This document shows positions 12,226-24,275 of a stretch of 64,000 bases of DNA, in pieces. The notes beneath the pieces are model-generated. The model was not told the origin of the DNA and made no database searches. It saw nothing but the letters and a program-made list of their open reading frames with translations. Both the position numbers and the translations under genes were made by a program. Position 1 is the first letter of the stretch; each line of letters begins with the position of its first letter. Origin of the DNA: Zonotrichia leucophrys gambelii (taxonomy: Eukaryota; Chordata; Aves; Passeriformes; Passerellidae); contig NC_088179.1 in the NCBI RefSeq assembly GCF_028769735.1, positions 5,216,001 to 5,280,000 on the forward strand, read 5' to 3'.

Positions 12226-14668
12226 CCAACTGATAAAAATACCCAGGTTCTTAGAGTGCTCAGAGGGAAAAGAGCCCATGGGAATGCAACCATGACTGCC
12301 TAGATTTTCCATAAATTTCAATTTTGCTGGTGCACGGTAGCAGCAGTGCATAGATGTTTCCTGAGGGGAATTCATGTCTAGGAATCATCAACATTGGCTT
12401 CTCTGGATCTTTCCTTGTACATCGATGCTCTGACAAAGTTTTCTTTCATTTCATACAACCCACAACCATTTTGTGGCATAACCATAGCAAATAACCTGAT
12501 TTTGGAGACAGGGCAGTCACTGGCCAAGGCAACAGCATCTCTGCTCCCTGGAACTGTTTCATGCCCAAAGTTTGTAAGGATGGGAAGTGTTAAGTGCCAT
12601 GTCATGATCCTCCACCAGTGATGGCCAGGGCAAAGTCTCTTTCAAGATCTGTTTGCTGCTTGAAATCCTTTCAACCAGCCAGGTCAGCTCTGAATTTTGA
12701 AACATCTGCAGGCAACTGCTGTAACCTGCTAAAAGTCTTACAAGGTCATGTTTTGGGTGCAGAAGTATTTAGGTGGTCCAGGTAGGCTGGAGACTTGATG
12801 TATCCTACCAGGACATGTGTGAGGCTCTGATGGATTTGCACTCACAGCTGGAGGTGAGGGAGATATGGTCATGGGGAAAGCACCATTGGGAACCCCAGGG
12901 ACACTCAGGGTGGGAGGAGCTGGCAGGGAGCTGAGTACGTGTGTCATATTTATTGTTTCGTGCCTTTACATCATGAAAGGATGAGAGAAAAGGTAAAAAA
13001 ATCCTAAGGGGTTTGGGATGAGGGCCAGAAGAGGAAGGAGCAATGGTGTGGAGATCTGGGGCTGAGCCATGGCTTAGAGATGTGTAGGCAAGTTCAGCCT
13101 CATGCACCCCAGCTCTGCTGAGGGATCTCAGAGCACACTCTTGACCACCCCCAGTGGTGTGGATCTGAGGTGGGATGGGGTCCTTCCATGACCCACTTCC
13201 CTCACTGAATTCCAGAAAGGCCATTCAGCCCTTCCTATTGTGGACCACATTCACGAATCCTGGGGTGGTCCCGACAACGGAGGGGCAGGAAGAGAAGGGT
13301 GGGTTTGCTTAGTCTGGGCTTGAGCAGGCTGGGCTGGTGTGGGCAGCTGGCAGGGTGTGAGCTGTGTTTGCAAATTTGAGAGCAAACATGAGCTGGAGGT
13401 GATTTTTGTGGGAGAGGCAGCGATAACATTCAGGAGCTGCCTGGGCCCGGGGACCGGTTTTGAGATAACACAGAGTCAACGCCTGGAGAGATAAAGCAAC
13501 TATGAGCTGGAATAAAAGGGCACAGGGGAGTGGCCACAAAGCCCCCTTCTTTTCCTCATTTGGGTAAACCACTGGAGCTGTACCAATGCTCAGTGGGAGC
13601 CCTGTTCTCTGCTCCTTGGTGAGCTGCAGCCTCGCCATTCCATTTCCTCGGACACAGCTCCGCATTTCCATGTGGATTGGGAAACCCTCTGGCCAAGCAT
13701 TCAGCTGCTGGAGACAATCCACAGATTGTTTGGAGAGAGATTCCCATCCTTCAACCAATCCTGGCTGTGGTCATCTCCATGGGGTGGCTGGAGATGAGCA
13801 TCAGGTTGTGGTGTAGATGATCAAACCTGCTCCACAGCCTTCCTCTCACCCAGCCCCTTCTTGGGTTGTGCTGAAACTCCCAGGGGATTCTCTGTTATCT
13901 GAGAAAATGGGATGAATGCATTTTTCCCTATCATGGGCAGTTCAGAAAAAAACATTAAAAATAAGCTTAAAATCTGAATATTTGAGAAAGGCAAAGGAAA
14001 TGTGCTGGGGAAGGTTTGGGAAGCAAACAAGTTTGGATATTGTCTCCAGAACTCTGCTTCAAGCATCCACTGAGGAAGGTGTGAAAGTTTTGAATTCCCA
14101 CTCTTTCAAGTATGTTCTAGTCAGAGCAGGAGAAATGGCAATGGGATGGCTGGAGGACACTTCAGCCAATATTTTAGGGATGAGCAAACAGAAGCCCCCC
14201 AAACCACAATAATTCTTCAAAGATGGCAACATGTGAAGTGCTGAGAATGGCTGGGTGTTTAACTCTTCACCAAGGACTGCAACATGACCATTAGCAGCAA
14301 AATTCCTTCCTTGGCTCCATTTTTGGGGACAGCACACGAGTAGGGAATGTCCAACCTTGTGTTAGCTTCTCTTCTTTAGAGACATGGTTCCATCTGGCCT
14401 TGCAAACCAAAGCCAGGCTGGTTCTCCTGGACTTTCCTGCACACCTGGAGATTTTGGTGTTGTTTTTTGACTGCTCCACCATTGCTTTTGGGTTTTGATG
14501 TCCCGGAGTAAGAGCCCTGATGAGAAACAGCATTTTCATCCACAAGGGAAAATTCCATTCCCAAGGAAAGGTTACTGAGGTGATGGACTGGACATTGGGA
14601 CATCCAGGGGTGGCCCTCTTCCCAATAGGTGTCTTGGGGGGATCAGCAGAGCTTGGGATGTGAAACAT

Positions 14669-14772
14669 GAGAAGGAGAAGGAGAAGGAGAAGGAGAAGGA
14701 GAAGGAGAAGGAGAAGGAGAAGGAGAAGGAGAAGGAGAAGGAGAAGGAGAAGAAGAAGGAAGGAGAAGAAAA
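14669..14772. repeat. (GAGAAG)n hexanucleotide tract
   Basis: About fourteen GAGAAG units, degrading at the 3' end into GAAGAAGGAAGG. One strand is pure purine. Open frames through it are low-complexity K/E or S/P/F. Confidence 0.95.
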
Positions 14773-16817
14773 GCTCCCTGTTGGTTTGAAGAGGAGCTCC
14801 TGTTGCACATGGCCAGCACCAGCAGCCAGGGTGGAGGAAGGAGTGGTGTGTCCCCTCCCACCAAAGCAAATGTGGATACAGGGATGGAAGGGCCACCACC
14901 ACTGATATTCCTGCAACCACCCAGATGTCCGACTGAGCAGAAAAAATCAATCATTTAAAAGGTGGCAGAGGTGTTTGAGGGAAAAAAAAAGCTGGAAAAA
15001 AAAATGTTCACCCATTTAATTCTCCCCCTTTCCTTCTCTTTTCCTCCCCAGGGGTTATTTTCAGCTGTGACCAGTCTATGGGTTCATTTCTCTGTGCACT
15101 GTTGCATGCACTTGGGAATAAGGGTTATGTCTCAAAGGAACATCACTCCCTCTGGTGTGTTCTGATGAGGCTCAGCCCAGAAGAAGGGATGTGGGCTCTC
15201 ACCACTAGATGGCCAGAAACAAGAAGGCAAATCCTGGGGCATGGGAAGGGCAAGAATCATCCTGGAGAGCTGCTCAAGAATGTCAGGGCTTCAATGAAAC
15301 TGGATTTTCTAGACTAGGACACAGTTCTGGCTGTGGGACTACAAGGGATGGGAGGGAGAACTGACCACATTTTAGCACTTTTTGTCCTTCTGTCTTCCAG
15401 GTCCTTCTCATCCCTAGTTGTTGTCTCAGCTTCTAAGTATTCTCCAGCACTGATCTATCAAAAATCATTATGCAAAATAAGGAATTTCCTCATCATTCCT
15501 TATCCTTCACAGAGGATGAGCAGCTCTTTACCACCTCTGGTTCTTGAGGGTTCCCTTCCATGGTTTTCATTCACTTTATTATTTTTGCTGGCAACTTTAG
15601 GTAGGTCAGAACTGACCCTTCCTGTGATACAAACTTGCCAAAGTGAGTGAAAATAATGACATTTGAATAAAACTGATAGAAGCAAAGACATCTTGTGCCT
15701 GACCTGAGAGGGCTGTGATTGCCACCAGACATGGAATTGTGCTCTGGCTGCCCCAGCAGAGCCCTGCAAGACAAGGGATGTCCTGGATGGCTGTTCTCCA
15801 GAAGGCAGGAGCAATACCCAGGGTGTAATAGCCCTATTGTTGCTCCTCATGGACGCAAATAAGCCTTTCCTCTATTCCTGGTGCCTCTCACATCCAAGTG
15901 CTGTTGTGGATGGTGCCTATGGTATGGACAGTTTAAAGTAGGAATTTGCTTCTAGATCAGGACTGAAGTAAGTCAGTTGGAGGGAGATGCTGGATGAGAA
16001 TGGATGAGTGTAAAGCCTGGAAGGTCCTTTGTACCTCAGTCAGTGAAGTACCTCACTGACTCCACTGGCAGAGTGGCACAGCAGATTTATGTTGTTCCCA
16101 AGAGCCCAGCCCACCTCTCCACTGTGATAATGATTTTCCCTCTTTTTGCATCCCCCATCTCTTTCCCAGAACCATCCTTCCAGTCAACGCAGACAAGCAT
16201 CCCCTCAGAAAAGTCGTTTCCCAGTGCTCCCTGTGCTCTCCTCCCTCCCACATGGGTTTCAGTGTGTCCTCGTGATGGCAGTGGGGATGTGGGTGGGTGG
16301 GTGGAGAACGGGGCTGGAGGAGCTTTGCTGGATCAGTTTGGGGCTCTTGGCTTGGTGCCCTGGGCTGTGCCATGGTCAGCATCCAGTGGAAGCTCAGCGA
16401 TGCCCGAGGGCACTGCAAGGAGCAGCCACATCCCTGGGCTGTGCTGGTGGCCCCACATCTCTGACAGAGCCCTGGCTGTCATTGTGCCTCTTGTGAGGAC
16501 ACCTCCATGGGGGACAGATTGTCCCGTGGCATCAGCAGAGGGATGGGGAGGTGGTGGCCTGGGCCAGCTGCTGAATTCCTTGGGAACATGGTCCTTGCCC
16601 TGTGCCAAGCAGGCAGGAGAGGCCCAATGGGCAGCAAAGGGTTTCAGGGGGCTGGCCAAGCCCCAAGTGGGTTACCCAACTCTCAGCAGAGTGTGGCTGC
16701 TTAAACATGGAAGGACAAGCACTTCTAAAGGACAAAAGCTCCTATCTCCAAGCCCTGCCGGCACAAACCTCGCCGGCAGCGAGAGTGAAACTGGACTATC
16801 TTGCAAAAACACTTTGA

Positions 16818-16951
16818 GCAAACAGCCCTCAATGGAAAGCATCTGATAAGAGCAGCTGCACTGCTGGTGGCTCAGGCAGGAGGACTCAGGTGCCCCAGTA
16901 GGACTGCAGCTCCCTCGGGGCCGCGCCACCTCTGCTCTCCGGGGACTCACC
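16818..16951 (+). promoter_or_regulatory. CLDN18: Candidate promoter / 5'UTR of lung-type CLDN18
   Basis: The 134 bp before the lung-type ATG contain a FOX-type GCAAACA (16818-16824) and a GATA motif, CTGATAAG (16843-16850). An NKX2-type core, CAAGTG, lies further up at 16664. The mouse lung promoter is a known NKX2-1 target, and FOXA and GATA6 are lung epithelial factors. The motifs are short and could be chance; no TATA box is obvious. Confidence 0.3.
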
Positions 16952-17171
16952 ATGTCCACCACCATCTGCCAGGTGATGGGGTTCCTGGTGTCATCGCTGG
17001 GCGTTGGGGGCAGCATCATGGCCACGGCCATGGACACGTGGAGCACGCAGGACTTGTATGACAACCCGGTCACAGCCGTGTTCCAGTACCAGGGGCTGTG
17101 GAGGAGCTGCGTGCGGCAGAGCTCCGGCTTCACCGAGTGTCGGCCGTATTTCACTATCCTTGGGCTGCCAG
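16952..17171 (+). CDS. CLDN18: CLDN18 alternative first coding exon, lung type (claudin-18.1-like), residues 1-74
   Basis: This is a second, paralogous first exon with the same length and phase as the stomach-type exon. It encodes TM1 and the first extracellular loop. The claudin signature W30, G48-L49-W50, C53, C63 is intact. It carries the lung-type residues D37, Q45, Q56 and P65, and most of residues 28-73 resembles the mammalian lung form. The exon ends CTG CCA G before GTAGGG, the same donor sequence as the stomach-type exon, which suggests descent by exon duplication. The ATG lies in a TCACCATGT context. It sits inside the long first intron of the stomach-type transcript and would be skipped there. 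Confidence 0.94.
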
Positions 17172-20100
17172 GTAGGGACAAAACCACTCCAGGTGTCACC
17201 CAGGGGCTCTCCTGGAGATCTACATCTGAAAATAGGAGCAGGTATCTTAGAGCACTTTGTGAGGAATAACATTTCCAGTGTTATGTTAGGAGCATAAAAA
17301 TAGGAGCATATTTGTTGCCAAAATGATTTTTGTGGTGGGGGTTATTGGTGGGGGTTACAACCTGGAGCATGTGTGTGGGATGTCTGGTGAGCATCATGGG
17401 TTCAGCATCACTGCTGGCATAAATCAGAGCAGCTCCACTGAGGTGAGGAGAGTGAGGATGTTTAACCCTCTAGGTATTGTTTCTGGGAATGGAAACACAA
17501 GGAAAAGGGCTGCATGCAATTGTATAGTGTTATAGGATAATGGAAATGATTGAAATGTACTGTTTTTGAAAAGATAGAACTGAAATGGGAGAAATCTGCC
17601 TGTGAGAGGTGCAGGTAGGAAGGGCATGAAAGGGAAAGATGTGTTCAGTCACTGCCCATCACCTGGGCAGTGTTAATGCCTACAGAAGCAGAATGCAGAG
17701 GCGTATTGCTGTCCTGTTTGCTTACTCATGTTCCCAAAAGAGCTGTTTTTCCCACCCCACCCCATGTGAGGGTATTCCACTGCTCCTAGAGCAGTGAATT
17801 TGTCCCTGGGAGTTTCTCACTCCTGGTGCATGATCACAAAAAGGTCCAAGCAAGCAGTGCTGTGCATGGGCCTTTTGCAACTGTTGATCCAAGTGTGATG
17901 TGGGTTCCAGCCCTGTATCCTCAAGGATGCCATCCTCAGGAATGCCCTCAACCTTTCCTGAGGACCTGTGACTCTCTGAGGGGTGCCATGGAATAAATGT
18001 GTCTCTGTGTATCCAGCTTCAGGATTTCCAGTTGAATTCTTTCCCATTTGGAAGAGCAAACCTGATATTTAAAGTCACCTCTCCCATGAGGATTTTTTTT
18101 AAAGACTAAAAATTAGATGTATACAACTATCTCTACAAAATGTTGACCACTATATGTCTTCATAATGCTTTGGACAGGTGATTGTGTTTTAAATGAGCCA
18201 TAAGGAAATGGGAACCATCATTTTAATGTCAATTTATCCCAATCAAGATTTTACTTTTTCAGTTATTTTAAAGTAATATGGCAATGAAGAAATATGCAAA
18301 GCACTCATGGACAATTTCTGTTGTTAGAGATATCCTGTCAGAGTTATCTTTGTGAATCCATTTAATTGATTTATTCCTTCAAACATATAGAAAAAATGTC
18401 CCGGTTGGAATTTGCTTAACCTAAACACCTGCTGAATGTACTTAATTTCCCTAAAATTTCTATATCCCATCAATTATTACTGGTCATAAAGTCAGATTCC
18501 ATCTTTTTATTATGTATTAGCAACAGAAATGCAGGTGATGGTCATTTAAATGACTTAAAGTTGTTTTATCTTGCTCACCTCTCACCACTCACATGAGGGA
18601 GGAAGACAACTATCTGGAAAACAGGGATGCAGGTTGTGGTTTCACATCACTGCCATTTATTTTGGTGGAGAAGCAGTTTCTGTTGGTGCTTTTGCTGTTC
18701 CCTTGTTATGGAACACCAGCCCTGGTGTGGAAGCCAGGTTATCCTCCCTCAGGTGTGTGCAAAAGGCAGGTTTTGTAACTCCAGGGCTGTTTGCTTCCTA
18801 CTGCCCCTGATACCACTTTTCCTTAGTCTCCCACTTTGTTTGTCTAAGCCCTTCCACTCCTTCCTCCAAGCAGAGGTCATTCACCTTTGGAAAAGCAGCT
18901 CTTTTCAAAGGACTTTCAATGGATGCCAAAATTCCCTTGAAACTGCAGTGCTGCCTTTCCAAACAGCTCCCACTTCAAGTCCTGGGAGCCAAGGGGAGAG
19001 GTCCTCATGCCACAGCAGAAACAACTTCTTTCTCCTTTCCACCTCTTAGTGGAGATGGTCAGTCTCATGGGGGCAGGAATGGTTATCTGGCATTTTTTCT
19101 GTCATGCCCTGCTGTGCTCCTCTCCCTCCCCTTTCCAACAGCTCCTTTCAATGGAGATTCACGACAGTGCTTGGCTGCTTGGCTTGGCCCTGCCTGTTGT
19201 GTCCTTCCATGGGCACCCAAGGCACTGGGAACACCTCCTGAGAACCAAAGATCCTCTGTGGGATCTTTGTTTGGGGTCACTGCTTGAAGGGTTCAAAACA
19301 GCCCAGCGATGACACCCAGGAACCTGCAGGGAACACTCAGGAATGAAGCACTGTCTTGGGGACAAGGAGCCTCCATCATGATCCATGCTCTTGGATTACC
19401 AGCCTCTCCTGCCTGCCCTGAAACAAAAGCATTTGCAAAGAAACTTTGGTGGTTGCAAAGACAAACGAAGATTGAAATTTCCTCCTCTTTCTGCTTCCCA
19501 TCAGGTGCTGCGGAACAACCTCTGAGGGCTGATAAGGCGTATCCGCCATCCCCTGATGGATCATAACTAATGAGCTCCTACCTGGGGGCTGATGAATGGG
19601 AGATTGAAAACCCCCGGCTCGTTAGCACTCGTTATCAGCTGATAAGGGCAAATTGAGTCATAAGAGCTGAGGCAGTGGGACTGCTGGATGGGAGAAGGTG
19701 GTGTATTCCTGGCCTGTGGAATGGCAGCCCGCCCGCTTCCGTGTGTGCCGTGGTGCCAGAGCGGTTCTGCTCCGCTTCCTGACACCCCACAGGCCAGGAG
19801 AGCCCCCCAGGCACCCAGCACCCTCCCTGGAAGGGTTTATAAACCCTTCTCCCAACCTGTGCAAGGGCTCTGTGCTCCCCTGCACCCTTGGGCACCGTGG
19901 TCATCCAGCAAAGGGGTGACAGCCAGGGCAGAGATGTCCCAGGGGCTGTGGAATCTGTTTTCCACCTGTTTCACTCCATCATGAGCCCACTTTCTCTTCC
20001 CTGAAGAGGGGCAATCATGCTTGGGGAGCACCAAAGCCAGACCCAGGGTTGTGGGAGCTTGTGGCAGGGTAAGGAGAGGCTGCAATGTGTCCCAACCAAA

Positions 20101-21030
20101 TCCCAGCAGCCCTTGAAATACTCCCCAGCACCCCTTCCAGGGCTCTGCTGCCTTCCTGTCTCTGCCAGGGACTTGTGCACAAGTGGGGAGGGGAAGTGTC
20201 TGGAAAAAGATGGGATATGTGCCACCTTATTAGAGAATCACCTTGGTATTCAAGTACTCTTTCCCCCACCACTTCTCCAGTTTTAAAGGTGCCAGTTTCG
20301 CTTTACCTCTTTTTACTTTTCTACTCCACCCAAGAGGAGTCTGAAGGGTTTTTGCCTCCTTCAGGCCTCAGGTCCCATGGGCATGACCCACAGCATTCCC
20401 AGCTCATGACACACTGCTGCCAATTCAGGATGGGGATATTTGGATGTTTTATTCATGAACATGGACAGATTTATCCAGGACTGATGTTCCAAACAACCAT
20501 GGGAAGGATATGGTGAGGGAAATGGTTGCCAGAGCTTTGATGCTCTCTCCTCCTCTCCATGTAATGTTTTTTTCCTCTTTTCCATGTCTTTACTGAGAAG
20601 CAGGAATATACAGAACTGCATTTTGAGTCATGCAATAGCTGGAAATATTCTGGATAGGTGGGTGGAGCTGTCTGCTTCCATGGCTGACTGGGGAGGAAAG
20701 AAGAGCTCTTTCTCAACCACTGTGGTTATGGAACAATCCATGCTTATCCCAGCTCCTCACTAACTCTTCTCCATGAATTTCACAACTGCTGCTATTGAAT
20801 ATTTAAAAAAAAAAATGCTGCCTAAACCACCAAACTCCTTGGGAAGTTAAGTCAAACAGCTGTACTTCCAGAGGTGCCACAGATAATACGGAATAGATTC
20901 AGTGCCCATTTTCCAAGGTTTTCTTCTTTAATATTTCTATTTTCAGACAGAGGCAATCTTTGGAAGTCCCCCAGACTCTGACAAATCCCGTCTCAGCCAC
21001 TCATTGAGGCCCTTGCTGTTTGTTTTGCAG
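17172..21030 (+). other. CLDN18: CLDN18 intron 1, part shared by both transcripts
   Basis: 3.86 kb from the lung-type donor to the exon 2 acceptor. AT-rich complex sequence lies at 18060-18560. No repeat family or extra exon was recognised. Confidence 0.7.
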
Positions 21031-21195
21031 CGATGTTCCAGGCTGTGAGGGCCCTCATGATCGTGGGCATTGTCCTGGGACTCCTCGGCCTCTTTGTGTG
21101 CATTTTTGCTCTGAAATGCATCCGGATTGGGAGCATGGAGGACACTGCCAAAGCCAACATGACCCTGACCTCTGGCATCATGTTCATTGTTGCTG
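21031..21195 (+). CDS. CLDN18: CLDN18 common exon 2, residues 74-129
   Basis: The acceptor is TTTTGCAG before CGATG. The exon encodes the end of the first extracellular loop, TM2 (about residues 81-100, rich in I, V, L and G), the short intracellular loop and the start of TM3. The stretch KCIRIGSMED after TM2 is typical of claudin-18. It ends GTT GCT G before GTAAGT and continues with GC in exon 3 to make Gly129. Shared by both isoforms. Confidence 0.95.
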
Positions 21196-21847
21196 GTAAG
21201 TGGGAACTGTCATGTCTTCCACATGGAAGGCTTTGCATTTCCCTGGAATTGAGAACTGGGCAAGTCTTGGTGCATTTCTGAAGTAATTGGCTTTGTTCTC
21301 CAGCCTGATTTACTGGGGTCAGGTGGTTTTTACCTCAGATTGGGGAACAAAAACATCTCTGGTAACCAGAAAAGTTTGCATCGAAGGCTGAAAAAACATG
21401 CCACAGATGAAAAAGGAAGTATATCTCTTGATTTGTTTTATAAATGTTATTGCCATATATTATTATAGCCTTTATTTGTGTAGAATATTTCTTTCAGTTT
21501 CGGGCTTTATCCATAATAATTTTAGGAAGATTCCCAGGGTTGTTGTAGCCTGGTTTGTAGGTTTTAGATACCAGCCTACAAGACTGCATGAATGCTCAGG
21601 TTCCTCAAAACTGCAAATGCTTAAAACATCACTTACATGTTTTCTACATTATTTTTGAGATAAAAGTTAAATGAAATCTATATCCTAACAAAGGGAAGGA
21701 GAATGTCCCTATTTAAAAAAAAATCCCAATGCTTCACTTTTGCTGGGATATGAGACATTCAACACAAGTTCAAAAAGTATAAGCTGGAAAGAGGAATCAC
21801 CTTCTGCCACAGAGCTTTAATTTTGCATTTTACATCTATCATTTTAG

Positions 21848-21975
21848 AATAATGGAATGGGTTGGGTTGTGTTGGAAGGACCTTAAAAATCATCCAGTTC
21901 CACCACTGCCATGGGCAGGGACACCTTCCACTGGATCAGGGCTTCAAGCCTCATCCAATTTGGTCTTGGACATTG
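21848..21975 (-). mobile_element. CR1 LINE 3' fragment in CLDN18 intron 2
   Basis: AATGGGTTGGGTTGTG, GGAAGGACCTTAAAAATCAT and CCATGGGCAGGGACACCTTC are reverse-complement CR1 3' sequence. Confidence 0.8.
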
Positions 21976-22054
21976 TGGAAGGAAGAAGAAAAACTCTCAT
22001 GTGAGGGTTTTCTGCAAAAAGTTCTGGACTTAAGCTCTTCTGGACAGCCCAGCT

Positions 22055-22115
22055 CTTTTCTATCCTTGGTCTTTAAGGTCCCTTCCAACCCAAATCAGTC
22101 TGTGAGTCCATGTCC
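22055..22115 (+). mobile_element. CR1 LINE 3' tip in CLDN18 intron 2
   Basis: TCTTTAAGGTCCCTTCCAAC, CCAAATCAGTCTGTGAGTCC: plus-strand CR1 tail, inverted relative to the fragment 80 bp upstream. Confidence 0.65.
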
Positions 22116-22677
22116 AAGTGTCCTGTGAATTCCTCTGCTGAGGAAAACCAAAGGTTTGACATTGCTGCCAGGATTGTCAGGGATGGCCATCCCAGACATC
22201 CCCTGTTTGGATGAATGGAAGAAGTTCCCACCTCCTGGGGCTGGTCTTCCACATCTGGTGATAAACAGGCTGTGAAAAGACATCTCCTCTTTCAGGTACA
22301 GAGAGCGTGTTTTCCCATTAAAAAAATTCTCTCTGGAAATTTTTGGTGCATGTTTTTCACTGTAAAACAAATGTTTAAAATGAACTACTGGTACAATGAC
22401 TTGTTTGTTAAACTCATTTGTGTCACAAAATACACCAGGTGAAAGATTCCTGCAGGTCTGACTTGAGAATGTTGTGCAATATTGTATTCCTGATGTTGGA
22501 TTGTAGATGCAAGGAAAACCTGGAAGGAAAGAGTGACACATTGTGGGCCCCCCTTTGTGCTGAAGGCCACAGAGCAGTGTCTCACCCACCTTTCCAGAGG
22601 TGGGACACTCTTCCCTGAGGCCCCAGGTGACTTCTTGCACTGTGTGGCTCTCAGTCTGTCCTTCTGTCCCCTCTCAG

Positions 22678-22783
22678 GCCTGTGTGCCATCACCGGAGTG
22701 TCCGTGTTTGCCAACATGCTGGTCACAAACTTCTGGATGTCCACCACCAACATGTACCAGGGAATGCAGAACGTCCAGAACAG
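22678..22783 (+). CDS. CLDN18: CLDN18 common exon 3, residues 129-164
   Basis: The acceptor is CTCTCAG. The exon completes TM3 and encodes the second extracellular loop. Near the loop end the sequence reads NMYQGMQNVQN; by my recollection of the human protein this is four residues shorter than the mammalian loop, which carries an extra glycine/methionine-rich insert. It ends AAC AG before GTGGGT, with the Arg164 codon split with exon 4. Confidence 0.93.
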
Positions 22784-23162
22784 GTGGGTGCTCAGCTAAC
22801 TCTGCATGTTACACCATGGAAATCTCCCTCAGGGCTGCTGCTGAGGGATTGGCAAACTCTGGGAGTATGTTGGGATGGTTGCAGGGCTTGGAAGATTATT
22901 CTTAGGAGAAAGGGTCTGGGCTGGAGGTCAGCAAATGGGCTGGGATGTCTCTGTTTTTACAGCTCAAGAATGAGATAGGGAGGCTATTGTGGTTCAGACT
23001 GCAGGTGGGACTTCTGGGAAATTCTGGGGACTTCTGTGAATTTCGGGGGACTTCTGGGTACAACTGTAGGGCCAGAGGGAGTATTCTGTGCCAGTGTTCA
23101 GTGTGTCTGGTCAGCAGCAGACAGGACCTGTCACACCCTCACCAGCCACGCCTGTTTTGCAG

Positions 23163-23273
23163 GTACACCTTTGGCTCAGCCCTCTTTGTTGGATGGGTGG
23201 CAGGGGGCCTGGCCCTCGTGGGAGGCATCATGATGTGCCTTGCTTGCAAAGGGCTCATCCCAGAGGAATCCCG
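23163..23273 (+). CDS. CLDN18: CLDN18 common exon 4, residues 164-201
   Basis: The acceptor is GTTTTGCAG. The exon encodes TM4 (about residues 172-194, LFVGWVAGGLALVGGIMMCL) and the first cytoplasmic tail residues, with a CLACKG cysteine pair that in claudins is a typical palmitoylation context. It ends TCC CG before GTAAGC; the Arg201 codon is completed by the first base of exon 5. Confidence 0.94.
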
Positions 23274-23386
23274 GTAAGCTGGGCTGGGTGGGCATGGGGA
23301 GGCATTGCAGGAAAGCTGGGTGCACAGGTGTCCCACAGTTGGCCCAGGATGTGGGTGTGTGACACCCTGTCATGATAGCTCTCATG

Positions 23387-23475
23387 GTGATGGAAACACA
23401 GAGTCCTTTAGGCTGGAAAAGACCTTTAGGATCAGAATCCAGCCATTAATTCAGCACTGCTGAGGTCATCACTAC
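23387..23475 (-). mobile_element. CR1-like fragment in CLDN18 intron 4
   Basis: GGCTGGAAAAGACCTTTAGG and ATTCAGCACTGCTGAGGTC match the reverse complement of a CR1 subfamily 3' end. Degraded. Confidence 0.5.
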
Positions 23476-23689
23476 CTGAAGTCCATAATTAGTGAGGTCC
23501 GAAGTGAGCATTTGCCCTCTCTGACCCAGTGACTCACAGAACAGGAACAGAGAGGACATGAGAGCCAACCTCAAAATGTGACATTTGCACTGTGCTAGTA
23601 GATTCAGGCCCATGAATTGAAGGTTGCACATCAAATCATTAGCAGGGGTAGGTTGCATCAGCTGAGCCATGATTAATATGGAATTGTAG

Positions 23690-23840
23690 AATTCCAGAGG
23701 GGTTTGGGTTGGGAGGGACCTAAAGCCCTTTCCATTCCACTGCTGCTGTATACAGGAACATCTTCCATAGATCAGGTAGATCCAAGCCTTGTCCAATCTG
23801 GCCTGGAACTCTTCCAGGGATGGTGTAACATCACCAGGAA
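23690..23840 (-). mobile_element. CR1 LINE 3' fragment in CLDN18 intron 4
   Basis: TAGAATTCCAGAGGGGTTTG, GGTTGGGAGGGACCTAAAG and CTTGTCCAATCTGGCCTGG, reverse-complement CR1. Confidence 0.8.
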
Positions 23841-24097
23841 TTTGTACCCCAACATATCCCATCATTGCTGGTGGGTTCATCACTCCACAAATGGCTTAAG
23901 GGAAAGAAAGTATAAGTTTATGGAAGAACCTGAAAGGGACTTGCAGCTTTCCATGGATGGTGGGCTGGGCCCTCTGAGTGCCTCCAAGTGATGACACAGC
24001 ACAAAGCTCCCTAAAAGCCCCCATGAGCACAGGGTGCAGTGCTGAGCAGTCACAGCCCCTCCATCACAGGCTGATGTCCCTCTTGTGTCTCTTCCAG

Positions 24098-24275
24098 CTA
24101 CAAAGCCGTGTCCTACAACGCCTCAGGCCGGAACATCTCCTACAGGACAGGGCCCTACAAGGGTGGCCCAGGATATGAAGCTGACCCAAGGAGCAGGAAG
24201 GGTGTGGGATATGAAGATGCTCCTCGAAGTGAGGATGGGAGGCGCCCCTACCCTTCGAAATACGACTATGTCTAG
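24098..24275 (+). CDS. CLDN18: CLDN18 common exon 5: cytoplasmic tail and stop
   Basis: The acceptor is CTTCCAG. The exon encodes residues 202-259, the cytoplasmic tail, starting YKAVSYNASG and ending PYPSKYDYV followed by TAG. The final YV is the PDZ ligand by which claudins bind ZO scaffold proteins. The middle of the tail is glycine-, arginine- and tyrosine-rich and differs more from the mammalian tail than the rest of the protein, while both ends are conserved. Confidence 0.94.

Larger units (their letters stand above)
8935..16817 (+). other. CLDN18: CLDN18 intron 1, upstream part
   Basis: Intron of the stomach-type transcript, about 8 kb to the lung-type promoter. Contains two CR1 tails (10037-10108, 10528-10640), a perfect hairpin (12193-12225) and a GAGAAG repeat (14669-14772). 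The 280-codon frame at 16004-16846 has no protein family and is not considered coding. Position 11270-11480 is AT-rich, complex and possibly regulatory. Confidence 0.7.
21196..22677 (+). other. CLDN18: CLDN18 intron 2
   Basis: 1482-bp GT-AG intron containing an inverted pair of CR1 pieces at 21848-21975 and 22055-22115. Confidence 0.9.

Noticed and set aside
14291..14950. 219-codon minus-strand frame with a long leucine run
   Set aside because: The leucine run is the GAGAAG microsatellite read on the other strand.
16004..16846. 280-codon plus-strand open frame before the lung-type exon
   Set aside because: No domain or family, low-complexity composition, and it overlaps the promoter region of a known exon.
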